From NCBI GenBank assembly GCA_000701625.1, contig JNJK01000002.1, forward strand, positions 62,001-126,000: DNA of 64,000 bases. Direction: 5' to 3'. Made by a program: the position numbers and the translations under genes. Origin of the DNA: Lachnospiraceae bacterium MC2017 (GTDB lineage: Bacteria; Bacillota; Clostridia; Lachnospirales; Lachnospiraceae). Shown here in pieces: positions 25,407 through 33,850 of the stretch. Positions within the stretch are counted from its first letter, which is position 1. Each line of letters starts with the position of its first letter. The notes beneath the pieces are model-generated. The model did not search any database and was not told the origin of the DNA. It saw nothing but the letters and a program-made list of their open reading frames with translations.

Positions 25407-25679
25407 TTACAGTCCGAGTTTTTCTAACAGCTTATCTGCAAAGCTCTCGCCTGAAATATCATAAGTACCATCCTGGATCTTTGATTTCAGCGGAGCTGTC
25501 AGCTCTTCGCGGATGTCCGAGCTATCCATTACTGCTTTTTTTACTGCCTGAATATTCTGGCCAATTCCGGAAATCTCAACCGCGTCACGTGCGGAACTGA
25601 TTATTGATGCCCCGCCTGTCTTTGTTGTTTTCCTTGAGCCGTATACCTGCTGTACCTGAGTATAAGCCTCTACACGCAT
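25407..25679 (-). CDS. flgM: Anti-sigma-28 factor FlgM
   Basis: 90 residues, mostly disordered N-terminally, with the sigma-binding C-terminal helices VKKAVMDSSDIREELTAPLKSKIQDGTYDISGESFADKLLEKL. FlgM holds sigma-28 inactive until it is exported through the finished hook. It heads the flgN-flgK-flgK-flgL operon and has a sigma-28 promoter of its own, a negative feedback arrangement known elsewhere. AAAGGAGGAG precedes the ATG. Confidence 0.93.
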   Translation of the reverse strand: MRVEAYTQVQQVYGSRKTTKTGGASIISSARDAVEISGIGQNIQAVKKAVMDSSDIREELTAPLKSKIQDGTYDISGESFADKLLEKLGL

Positions 25680-25764
25680 AACAGACTCCTCCTTTCTTGA
25701 AAATTGTAAAACGCGAATATTGTATACAGTTTTAATAACTGTACATTTTTGATTTACACCTTAT

Positions 25765-25791
25765 GTATCGGATTAAAAATTATTTACTTTA
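25765..25791 (-). promoter_or_regulatory. Sigma-28 promoter for the flgM operon
   Basis: On the minus strand TAAA (25788-25791), exactly 15 bases, then TCCGATAC (25765-25772), close to TAAA-N15-GCCGATAA. It lies about 85 bases before flgM. Confidence 0.75.
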
Positions 25792-25857
25792 GAGTATAAT
25801 CCAAAAAAGTTTAAAATGAGACACAATTCCAGCATATCATTGTCTAATGCCTTGATT

Positions 25858-26397
25858 TTACAGCTCTTTTTTCATAAATTCCGACAAAACCACTGCGTTT
25901 TTATCAAGAGATTCCGTCACATTGATGATTCTTTGATTTGAACTTCCCCGAAATCTTAGTGCTAAATTCTTTTCTTCTATGTGAAATTCTCCGTCAACCA
26001 GTATATCGACAAGAGATAACATCGGCATTGTATACTCCGTGTGACATCTTTTGTTTTCCGGATCTGTGAGTTCTTCCCATGTATATCCGGAAAACGCCCA
26101 TATTGTCTTATCCGGATACGTTTTTCTTATTTTTTGGAGAAATGGGTACAGTGCTTCCTGATTTGAAGGTTCCCAGGGTTCTCCCCCGAGAAGTGTCAGT
26201 CCGTCTACGTAATCAGGCTTTAGTGATTCTATTATTTCGTCTGCTACTCTGTCTGTGAATAGCTCGCCGTAATTAAAGTCCCAGGTTTCGGGCTGAAAGC
26301 ATTCTTTGCAGTGATGTGTGCAGCCGGACACGAACAGCGTTGTCCTGACTCCGTTTCCGTTTGCGATGTCGCAGTATTTTATATTGCAGTAGTTCAT
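25858..26397 (-). CDS. nrdG: Anaerobic ribonucleotide reductase activating protein
   Basis: 179 residues. A radical-SAM cluster motif CTHHCKEC (C-x3-C-x2-C) follows GVRTTLFVSGC, and LLGGEPWEPSNQEALYPFL is the SAM-binding GGE region. It generates the glycyl radical in NrdD. It lies 154 bases after nrdD with two hairpins between, so its level may be set separately. GGAG precedes the ATG. Confidence 0.95.
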   Translation of the reverse strand: MNYCNIKYCDIANGNGVRTTLFVSGCTHHCKECFQPETWDFNYGELFTDRVADEIIESLKPDYVDGLTLLGGEPWEPSNQEALYPFLQKIRKTYPDKTIWAFSGYTWEELTDPENKRCHTEYTMPMLSLVDILVDGEFHIEEKNLALRFRGSSNQRIINVTESLDKNAVVLSEFMKKEL

Positions 26398-26418
26398 AGT
26401 TCTCCTTTTTCTTCATGA

Positions 26419-26454
26419 TAAAAGCTCCGTACTGTTGCAGATACGGAGCTTTTA
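26419..26454 (-). terminator. Terminator-like hairpin upstream of nrdG
   Basis: TAAAAGCTCCGTA / TACGGAGCTTTTA form a 13-bp stem with a 10-base loop 22 bases before nrdG. The minus-strand tail is TTTTATC. It may reduce nrdG relative to nrdD. Confidence 0.6.
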
Positions 26455-26471
26455 TTGTAAGTAACGCTCAA

Positions 26472-26506
26472 CCTGTATAACTTGTTTCTGGAAGAAGTTA
26501 TACAGG
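26472..26506 (-). other. Hairpin in the nrdD-nrdG gap
   Basis: CCTGTATAACTT and AAGTTATACAGG are a perfect 12-bp inverted repeat with an 11-base loop and no T-run. It may act in RNA stability or processing. Confidence 0.55.
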
Positions 26507-26551
26507 CTTCGCTGATTTTATTAAAACTTGTAGCTATTTAAATGTAACATA

Positions 26552-28720
26552 TCACAAGTGAAGCACTCTCTCGCGGATTTCCTGGGTTCTGCCCTGGTTC
26601 CAGAAGTTTGTGCCGATGTAGCCGCAGGTTCTGCGCGCTACGTTCATCTTATTCTGATCGCGGTTACCACAGTTCGGGCACTCCCATACAAGCTTTCCGT
26701 TTTCGTCCTCAACGATCTGGATCTCTCCGTCATATCCGCAGCACTGACAGAAATCACTCTTTGTATTGAGCTCAGCGTACATGATATTTTCGTAGATAAA
26801 CTTCATCACGGAAAGTACTGCCTCAATGTTGTCTGTCATCTTAGGTACTTCAACATAGCTGATCGCTCCGCCCGGTGAAAGCTTCTGGAAGTCGGATTCG
26901 AACTTCAACTTTGTAAATGCATCGATCTTTTCACGAACATTTACGTGATAGCTGTTGGTGATGTAATTATGATCAGTTACATCCTTTATCTTGCCCCAAC
27001 GCTTCTGAAGCACCTTGGAGAACTTATAAGTAGTGCTTTCAAGCGGTGTTCCGTATACGGAATAATCAATATTTTCTGCTGCTTTCCACTCATTACACTT
27101 GTCGTTGAGTTTCTGCATAACTCTCAGTGCAAACGGCTTTGTATCAGGATCTGTGTGTGACTTTCCTGTCATGTACATGCACATTTCATAAAGACCTGCA
27201 TATCCAAGAGAAATAGTTGAATATCCACCATACAGGAGTTTATCGATCTTCTCGCCCTTTTTCAGTCTGGAGATCGCGCCATACTGCCAAAGGATAGGGG
27301 CTACATCAGATGTTGTTCCGAGAAGTCTCTCATGACGGCATCTCAGTGCTTTATGACAAAGCTCAAGTCTCTCATCAAGTATCTGCCAGAATTTATCCAT
27401 ATCTCTGTTAGATGAGCAGGCAACATCCACAAGATTGATAGTCACCACACCCTGATTGAATCTTCCGTAATACTTACGCTTTTCGCCTTCCGGAGAAAAT
27501 CTGTCAGGTGTTAAGAAGCTTCGGCATCCCATGCAGGGATATACATCACCGTTTTTGTACTCTCTCATCTTCTTTGCGGAAATATAATCCGGAACCATTC
27601 TCTTTGCTGTACATTTTGCTGCAAGCATTGTGAGATTCCAATATTTACTTCCTTCAGTGATATTATCCTCATCGAGTACGTAGATCAGCTTCGGGAACGC
27701 AGGTGTGATATATACGCCTTTTTCGTTCTTTACGCCAAGTATCCTCTGCTTCAGCATCTCCTCGATAACAAGCGCAAGGTCTTCTCTTGTCTGACCTTCC
27801 TCAGCTTCATCAAGATACATAAATACTGTGATGAACGGAGCCTGTCCGTTTGTTGTCATCAGAGTTGTTACCTGATACTGGATAGTCTGTACGCCCTGCT
27901 TTATTTCTTCCGCAGTTCTGTGCTCTGCAATAGCATCGATCTTTTCAAGATCCAGCGGGATTCCGTTCTCTTCAAACTCTCTTTTTACGATCCTGCGGTA
28001 CTTCTGACGGCTGATATCTACAAACGGTGCAAGATGTGCCAAAGAGATACTCTGTCCGCCGTACTGTGAACTTGCGATCTGAGCTATACACTGAGTCGCA
28101 ATGTTGCAGGCTGTAAGGAAGCTCCTCGGCTTCTCTATCATGGTATCACTGATAACCGTACCGTTCTGGAGCATGTCCTCCAGATTAACGAGGCAGCAGT
28201 TATACATATGCTGTACATAGTAATCGGAATCATGAAAGTGAATGATACCTGCCTTATGCGCTTCTACAACATCATGTGGAAGCAGCAGTCTGTCTGTAAG
28301 ATCACGGCTTACTTCTCCTGCCACATAGTCACGCTGTACTGATACGACCATGGGATTCTTATTGGAATTTTCTTCCTTTACTTCCTCATTGTCATATTCT
28401 ACAAGAGTCAGGATCTTATCATCCGTGGTATTGCTCTTACGTACAAGCTCTCTCTTATAACGGTAAACCGTGTAGATAGTAGCTACGTGGAATGCGCCTT
28501 CTTCCTGAATAGACTCGATAACGTAATCCTGGATTTCTTCAACTCCGGCTTCGTGATCAAGATCCTTCAGCTTTCGGGCAACCTTTTCCTCTACTACTCT
28601 TATCTGGCTTGCAAGCAGCTGATCTTTCTCGCTCACTTCATTGTTTGCCTTCTCAACGGCAGCAATGATCTTGGATCCATCATACTCTACTTCTTTACCA
28701 TTTCTCTTAATGATATTCAC
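26552..28720 (-). CDS. nrdD: Anaerobic (class III) ribonucleoside-triphosphate reductase
   Basis: The start is taken as GTG 28720 with GGAGGG six bases upstream, giving 722 residues beginning MNIIKRNGKEVEYDGSKI. Residues 3-90 are an ATP-cone allosteric domain. The catalytic core is followed by a zinc site (CQCCGYDG ... CPNCGNR) and the glycyl-radical motif RRTCGYIGTNFW near the C-terminus. It makes dNTPs without oxygen, activated by NrdG. NrdR-type boxes lie over its promoter. An oxygen-independent enzyme fits a strict anaerobe. Confidence 0.95.
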   Translation of the reverse strand: MNIIKRNGKEVEYDGSKIIAAVEKANNEVSEKDQLLASQIRVVEEKVARKLKDLDHEAGVEEIQDYVIESIQEEGAFHVATIYTVYRYKRELVRKSNTTDDKILTLVEYDNEEVKEENSNKNPMVVSVQRDYVAGEVSRDLTDRLLLPHDVVEAHKAGIIHFHDSDYYVQHMYNCCLVNLEDMLQNGTVISDTMIEKPRSFLTACNIATQCIAQIASSQYGGQSISLAHLAPFVDISRQKYRRIVKREFEENGIPLDLEKIDAIAEHRTAEEIKQGVQTIQYQVTTLMTTNGQAPFITVFMYLDEAEEGQTREDLALVIEEMLKQRILGVKNEKGVYITPAFPKLIYVLDEDNITEGSKYWNLTMLAAKCTAKRMVPDYISAKKMREYKNGDVYPCMGCRSFLTPDRFSPEGEKRKYYGRFNQGVVTINLVDVACSSNRDMDKFWQILDERLELCHKALRCRHERLLGTTSDVAPILWQYGAISRLKKGEKIDKLLYGGYSTISLGYAGLYEMCMYMTGKSHTDPDTKPFALRVMQKLNDKCNEWKAAENIDYSVYGTPLESTTYKFSKVLQKRWGKIKDVTDHNYITNSYHVNVREKIDAFTKLKFESDFQKLSPGGAISYVEVPKMTDNIEAVLSVMKFIYENIMYAELNTKSDFCQCCGYDGEIQIVEDENGKLVWECPNCGNRDQNKMNVARRTCGYIGTNFWNQGRTQEIRERVLHL

Positions 28721-28850
28721 AGCATTCCCTCCATGCTCATATGTTAATGATGTCATTCCTGGTGCATCCGGCTGAACCGGAATATTCATTTTGCGCACCC
28801 CGGCGCATATAAAAGCGACCCACAGAGCCACTGTAGGTCGCCGAATCCGC

Positions 28851-28923
28851 AATATCTAGTATCGTTCACCACATTTGGCACCACATCTAGTATTATAATA
28901 CTAGATATAGTAAAAAATGTGAA
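28851..28923 (-). promoter_or_regulatory. nrdD promoter with three NrdR-box-like motifs
   Basis: On the minus strand TTCACA (28918-28923), 17 bases, TATTAT (28895-28900). NrdR-type sequences are TACTAGATATAGTA (28899-28912, in the spacer), ATCTAGTAT (28885-28893) and AATATCTAGTAT (28851-28862). The middle part forms a 22-bp palindrome centred on TATTATAATA. NrdR represses when dATP is high; the nrdR gene is not in the window. Confidence 0.7.
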
Positions 28924-28947
28924 GACGCAATTTTGCACAAAACTATC

Positions 28948-29694
28948 TTATTTCCCAAAATAAAGATCAACACCGTTAGCTATACCTGTCACCATTTTAG
29001 ACTGATATGCGGCATTTTCCATATTTACGTCATCTGCCGGATTTGTCATAAATCCCATCTCAAGAATAGTTACAGGCATTGTGCACCAGTTTATTCCCGT
29101 CATTGTATCACTTAACTGCACTCCGCAATTCTTCATGCCTGTAGCAGCACAGTAAGAAGCGAGTACATCCTGAGAAAGCAGCTGACTTCCTGCGGACAGG
29201 CTGCTGACATAGGGATTTGCAGCAGAAGGTGCGAGTGCTAAAGCACCTGACGCTGATGCAGAGGACGCACCGTTAGCATGAAGGCGTATGGTTATCTCTG
29301 CACCTGCAGCTGTCGCATACTGAGCTCTTTCTTTATTGCTTATATTTACATCATGAGATGTTCTGGTCATTACTACAGTATAACCACGTCTCTGAAGCTC
29401 AGCCTGAAGCTGTGCAGCGACATTGAGTGTCAGCTGATATTCATAAACACCTGTAGTGGTGCCATGTGTTCCTCCGGTTACTCTTGCCTTCATCACAGCA
29501 GAACCGGGACCATTTGGTTCAGGAGTACTGTCTCCATGAGCCTGATGACCGGGATCTATGCATACCACATGACTTGTTGCTACATTAGTAAGCTCTGCCG
29601 CATACACGGGAACAGATGAAGAACCTGCAAATGCAACTGCTATCAGAAGAAGTGCTGCCGCAAATCCTATAATAACCGACTTCCTAACACTCAT
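28948..29694 (-). CDS. Secreted N-acetylmuramoyl-L-alanine amidase (Amidase_3)
   Basis: The start at 29694 has AGAGAGG upstream (29700 is an alternative), giving 248 residues. Residues 1-33 form a signal peptide ending VYAAE. The zinc-dependent amidase fold shows VVCIDPGHQAHGD (zinc His), GVYEYQLTLNVAAQLQAEL (zinc Glu), ITIRLHANGASS (zinc His) and TILEMGFMTNPADD (catalytic Glu). It cleaves peptide stems from peptidoglycan outside the membrane. No cell-wall-binding repeat is attached. Its start region overlaps the need for a separate promoter: it begins 30 bases after glnN and is probably cotranscribed. Confidence 0.92.
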   Translation of the reverse strand: MSVRKSVIIGFAAALLLIAVAFAGSSSVPVYAAELTNVATSHVVCIDPGHQAHGDSTPEPNGPGSAVMKARVTGGTHGTTTGVYEYQLTLNVAAQLQAELQRRGYTVVMTRTSHDVNISNKERAQYATAAGAEITIRLHANGASSASASGALALAPSAANPYVSSLSAGSQLLSQDVLASYCAATGMKNCGVQLSDTMTGINWCTMPVTILEMGFMTNPADDVNMENAAYQSKMVTGIANGVDLYFGK

Positions 29695-29723
29695 ACTCAT
29701 CCGCCTCTCTCTTATCTTAACGA

Positions 29724-31838
29724 TCAAACTTCAAATAACATATCTCCGTAGCTCGGCATTGGCCAGTATTCCTTATCTACGATCATTTCAAGGCGATCGA
29801 TCGGAGCACGGAGTTCTTCCATATCAACTTTTACATTATCTCTGCAGAAAAGAGCTCTTTCCTTTGCATCAGCAATCGTGAGTGACTTTTCGTCATCCTG
29901 CACAAGCTTCTGCAGAGCTTTCTGAGAATCATTTGTAAGCTTATTTACCTCTGTAAGGATCTCACGCGCAGCGCTTCCATCAACACCTGCCTCTTTAAGA
30001 GAGATCACTATATCAGCAAGTGCCTTACTATACTTGAGACATGCAGGAATGATAGACTTTGATGCCATATCTATCATTGTACGGGCTTCGATATTTACCT
30101 CTTTTGAATAACCCTCATACTTGATCTCAGAACGGCTCTCAAGCTCTGCCTCGGTAAAGATCTTAAAACGGGTAAAGAGTTTAACTGATTTCTCAGCTGT
30201 AAGGCTGGGAATTGCGTCTACCATACCCTTAAGGTTAGGAAGACCTCTTCTCTCTGCTTCCTCTACCCACTCATCAGAGTAACCGTTTCCGTTAAATACG
30301 ATTCTCTGATGTGCTGTTGCATATTCCTTTATGAGGTCATGTACAGCCATCTCAAAGTCATCTGCTTTTTCCAGCACATCGCAGGCATCTGCAAAAGCCT
30401 CGGCTGTTATCGTATTTAATACGATATTCGGAGCTGCAATGGATGCAGAAGAGCCAACCATACGAAACTCAAACTTATTTCCTGTAAATGCAAATGGTGA
30501 CGTACGGTTACGATCTGTTGCATCTTTCATGAAATCCGGAAGAGTACTTACACCCGTTTCGAGTTTTTCACCCTGCTTACTGCTGGTAGCCATACCTGTA
30601 GAAATAAGCTGTGACAAAACATCCTGCAGCTGCTCTCCAAGAAATACCGATACGATAGCCGGCGGAGCCTCGTTTGCTCCGAGACGATAATCGTTTCCAA
30701 CATTTGCAGCAGACTCTCTTAACAGATCCGCATGCTCATCAACTGCCTTGAGAAGACATGTCAGTACCATCAGGAACTGGATGTTATCATGAGGAGTTGC
30801 GCCGGGATCAAGTAGATTTATACCGTCATCCGTTACAAGAGACCAGTTGTCATGCTTACCGGAACCATTTACTCCTGCAAAAGGCTTCTCATGGAGCAGG
30901 CACATCATTCCCTGACGTTCTGCAACCTTTTTCATGACTTCCATGGTCAGCTGATTGTGGTCTACCGCAACATTGCAATCGCTGTAGATGGGTGCCAGCT
31001 CATGCTGTCCCGGTGCCACCTCGTTATGCTGAGTCTTCGCAGATACACCCAGTTTCCAAAGTTCTTCATTTATCGCCTTCATGAAGGAAGCGACTCTCTC
31101 TCTGATGGCTCCAAAATACTGATCATCAAGTTCCTGCCCCTTTGGAGGCATTGCACCGAAAAGAGTATGACCTGTATAAATGAGATCTTTTCTCTTTAAG
31201 AACTTGTCACGATCAACAAGGAAGTACTCCTGCTCAGCACCTACGCTGGGAGTAACCTTCTTTGAAGTAGTATTTCCGAAAAGACGCAGCAGACGTAATG
31301 CCTGTACATTAAGCGCTTCCATGGAACGAAGAAGGGGAGTCTTCATATCCAAAGACTCTCCTGTATATGAACAAAATGCTGTCGGGATACACAGGATCGC
31401 TCCTGCGGCATCATGACGAACAAAAGCCGGACTTGTGCAGTCCCATGCCGTATATCCTCTTGCTTCAAAGGTAGAACGGATACCGCCTGACGGGAAAGAT
31501 GATGCATCAGGTTCAGATTTTATAAGCTCTTTACCTGAAAACTCCAGAATAGCTCTTCCGTCTTTTCTTGGCGGAGCCAGGAAAGAATCATGCTTCTCTG
31601 CCGTGATACCTGTAAGCGGCTGGAACCAGTGTGTGTAGTGAGTAGCACCTTTTTCAAGCGCCCAGTCCTTCATTGCCTCAGCTACAACATCTGCAACCAC
31701 AGGATCGAGTTCTTTTCCCTCATCAATAGTCTTACGAAGCTCCTTGTAGACCTTTTTAGGAAGACGCTCCTGCATAACAGTGTCATTAAAAACATCTTCG
31801 CCGAAAATTGCCGTTATACTGATCTTTTCTTCACTCAT
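29724..31838 (-). CDS. glnN: Glutamine synthetase, type III
   Basis: 704 residues from ATG 31838 (GGGA upstream; 31850 also possible). The size and motifs mark GSIII, not the 450-residue [64 protein letters not shown] and [22 protein letters not shown]. It condenses ammonium with glutamate in the cytoplasm as a dodecamer. GSIII is typical of Bacteroidetes and anaerobic Clostridia. Confidence 0.96.
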   Translation of the reverse strand: MSEEKISITAIFGEDVFNDTVMQERLPKKVYKELRKTIDEGKELDPVVADVVAEAMKDWALEKGATHYTHWFQPLTGITAEKHDSFLAPPRKDGRAILEFSGKELIKSEPDASSFPSGGIRSTFEARGYTAWDCTSPAFVRHDAAGAILCIPTAFCSYTGESLDMKTPLLRSMEALNVQALRLLRLFGNTTSKKVTPSVGAEQEYFLVDRDKFLKRKDLIYTGHTLFGAMPPKGQELDDQYFGAIRERVASFMKAINEELWKLGVSAKTQHNEVAPGQHELAPIYSDCNVAVDHNQLTMEVMKKVAERQGMMCLLHEKPFAGVNGSGKHDNWSLVTDDGINLLDPGATPHDNIQFLMVLTCLLKAVDEHADLLRESAANVGNDYRLGANEAPPAIVSVFLGEQLQDVLSQLISTGMATSSKQGEKLETGVSTLPDFMKDATDRNRTSPFAFTGNKFEFRMVGSSASIAAPNIVLNTITAEAFADACDVLEKADDFEMAVHDLIKEYATAHQRIVFNGNGYSDEWVEEAERRGLPNLKGMVDAIPSLTAEKSVKLFTRFKIFTEAELESRSEIKYEGYSKEVNIEARTMIDMASKSIIPACLKYSKALADIVISLKEAGVDGSAAREILTEVNKLTNDSQKALQKLVQDDEKSLTIADAKERALFCRDNVKVDMEELRAPIDRLEMIVDKEYWPMPSYGDMLFEV

Positions 31839-31913
31839 TGTGTTTCCCATCCCAGGGTATTACCCCTGCTGCTGACAGCCTTAAGCCGTATATTTAATTA
31901 CCCACGGCTCTTC

Positions 31914-31943
31914 ATTATATAGTATGTATGTCTTTTAGTCCAA
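31914..31943 (-). promoter_or_regulatory. glnN promoter
   Basis: TTGGAC (31938-31943), 18 bases, TATAAT (31914-31919) on the minus strand. The leader then contains AGCCGT/ACGGCT as a small hairpin. Confidence 0.6.
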
Positions 31944-31982
31944 TTAAAAAACGCCCGGTATCAGACCCTTTCCCATCCGGGT
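31944..31982 (-). terminator. Terminator at the end of the glycosyltransferase operon
   Basis: CCCGG inside the last codons of the GT11 gene can pair with CCGGG at 31953-31957, followed on the minus strand by CGTTTTTTAATT. The stem is short but the T-run is good. Confidence 0.5.
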
Positions 31983-32887
31983 ATAGTCCATATATTTGAA
32001 TCATGATCCTTTAAATAAGCTTTTGGGTAGATCACGAGTGCATCAGGTCTGCCATTTAAGAGGCCTGCCCATTCGGAAAATGTGGAATTTGCTGTGATAA
32101 GAGCCCGGCATCTGCTCATAAGTGCCATATCAAGATAGCTCCGGCTCCCTGTATTTCCGTTTACGACGGTGACATTATCCAGCCAGCTGAACGCTGTTTG
32201 TATATATTCTTTGTCATCTGAAAAAACAAAAAATCTGGGGTTAGACACAGTTTCTTTAACCCTCTCGACCGCTCTTCGGTAATAATCCATTCCAAGATTA
32301 ATGAAATTCTCAGTATAACCGGGTGCCAGATAATCACCACGGCGAACATGTATCGCAACAGAGTTTTCCTTATCGATCTCACGAAGAAGCTCTTCATTTT
32401 CCTCTCCTATATCAGACAAGTCAAATGTAAAAGCCTTACGTATATCGCCAAGGTTATCCTTATAATATTCTTCTTCCAAAAAATATCCTGTGATATAGGC
32501 ATTTTTCCCTTCCGGAAGATTATCGATTCTCTCCTTAAGGGTATTTTCGTTTTCTCTGCCTGTCTCATAATAGTGAATATTTTCAAAATGAGAACCTGCA
32601 CACAGCCTCGTTATCCTGTTAAATACTCTCATGAGGACATTTTTCTGGGGAACTGCCCCGGAACAGCACCAGGTTTCAAAGGTATTTGCCCTTTCAAGCC
32701 TGAATGCTTTGTTTTCGTCTCTCTCAAAGAGTTTTGCAAGCTCAAAGCCCTGATGAGCATGATTCCAGGTGAACCATGAAATATCGGCAAGTACCCTCTC
32801 TGACGGGTACTTCCTGCGAAGATATGTATAGAAAGCATATTGGAACATCTGATTTCCAAGACCACTTGTAAAACGAAGAATAATCAT
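31961..32887 (-). CDS. GT11-family fucosyltransferase (alpha-1,2-fucosyltransferase type)
   Basis: 308 residues. The GT11 signatures are LRFTSGLGNQMFQYAFYTYLRRKYP at the N-terminus, SVAIHVRRGDYLAPGY (GDP-fucose site HxRRGDY) and CRALITANSTFSEWAGLL. It would transfer fucose from GDP-fucose to a galactose-type acceptor in the cytoplasm. manC at 61030-62100 makes GDP-mannose, the usual GDP-fucose precursor. It is the last gene of the seven-gene leftward glycan operon. Confidence 0.87.
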   Translation of the reverse strand: MIILRFTSGLGNQMFQYAFYTYLRRKYPSERVLADISWFTWNHAHQGFELAKLFERDENKAFRLERANTFETWCCSGAVPQKNVLMRVFNRITRLCAGSHFENIHYYETGRENENTLKERIDNLPEGKNAYITGYFLEEEYYKDNLGDIRKAFTFDLSDIGEENEELLREIDKENSVAIHVRRGDYLAPGYTENFINLGMDYYRRAVERVKETVSNPRFFVFSDDKEYIQTAFSWLDNVTVVNGNTGSRSYLDMALMSRCRALITANSTFSEWAGLLNGRPDALVIYPKAYLKDHDSNIWTIPGWERV

Positions 32888-32902
32888 TTCTGTCTTTTCC
32901 CT

Positions 32903-33850
32903 TTATTTCACTGCCGGTTCTGAACCATCTCTGATCCGCGGATGACCAAATCTCACATGAAGGTAATACTTCAGTCCCTTTGTGAAGAGTTTCCAGGTTT
33001 CTGCAGACGGTCCCTTTATAAATACCGATGCCGTCGTCTTAAATTCTTTTCCGGCTCTTGCTATCGCCCTATCCGTAAGTCCTGCGTTTATCTCAACCCA
33101 CTCCATTATGGTTCTTTTAAGTGCACATTCTTCTATCAGATAGTTACGCTTTAATTTTCTGGAGTTCCAGCTTTCTCCTCCTGCCTTTTCAACGTATCTA
33201 TGTGCAACCATCACGTCGTCAAATCTGAAGATCTTTCCCTGAAGCAGGATAAATGTGAAAATGACGCCATCATCTATGAAATCGTGAGCGCGATAAAGGA
33301 TCGTGTAATCCATTTTTTTGTTATGGAAAAAATTCCTGCAAACATTGCTGGCAGTCTGTCCCGGCCATGAGCCTGCCTTCTGCCAGTCAGAAAAGGTATA
33401 ATCCCCGCTCCAGGAATAAAGCTTTGTCAGTGATTCGTTCACGATCGGCTCGTCCTTTTCACCGATGAGACTAAACGTACAGGTAGTTCCCATATAATCC
33501 GGATGACTATCAAGAAAATCCACCTGCTTCTGAAGTTTATACGGATCTGTCCAGTAGTCATCACCCTCGAGAAATGCAAGATATTCTCCCTCACATTCCA
33601 TGGCAGTCTGATAAACATTCAGTGTCGGACAACCAAGATTTTTTTCTCTGAAAAGGAGCCGAAGCCTTCCCGGATATTTTGCGTCATATTCCCGAAGGAT
33701 ATCTCTGGTGTGATCTGTAGAACAGTCTTCACCGACAACGACTTCAAAGTCAAAATTCGTTTTCTGCATGAGAACACTATCCAGCGCCTGCCGGATAAAG
33801 GGTTCATGATTATATGTGATAAAAACCACAGAAAGTTTTGGATTACTCAT
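32903..33850 (-). CDS. GT2-family glycosyltransferase
   Basis: 315 residues with a GT-A fold: LSVVFITYNHEPFIRQALDSVLMQ, VVGEDCSTDHT and the metal site YLAFLEGDDYWTDPYKLQKQVDFLD. The acceptor region RYVEKAGGESWNSRKLKRNYLIEE is found in many Clostridial enzymes of this class. It overlaps the flippase stop by ATGA, so the two are coupled. Donor and acceptor sugars are unknown. Confidence 0.85.
   Translation of the reverse strand: MSNPKLSVVFITYNHEPFIRQALDSVLMQKTNFDFEVVVGEDCSTDHTRDILREYDAKYPGRLRLLFREKNLGCPTLNVYQTAMECEGEYLAFLEGDDYWTDPYKLQKQVDFLDSHPDYMGTTCTFSLIGEKDEPIVNESLTKLYSWSGDYTFSDWQKAGSWPGQTASNVCRNFFHNKKMDYTILYRAHDFIDDGVIFTFILLQGKIFRFDDVMVAHRYVEKAGGESWNSRKLKRNYLIEECALKRTIMEWVEINAGLTDRAIARAGKEFKTTASVFIKGPSAETWKLFTKGLKYYLHVRFGHPRIRDGSEPAVK

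Noticed and set aside
28948-31850. Glutamine riboswitch in the glnN leader
   Set aside because: Only a small AGCCGT/ACGGCT hairpin is seen; the known glutamine RNA motif was not recognised.
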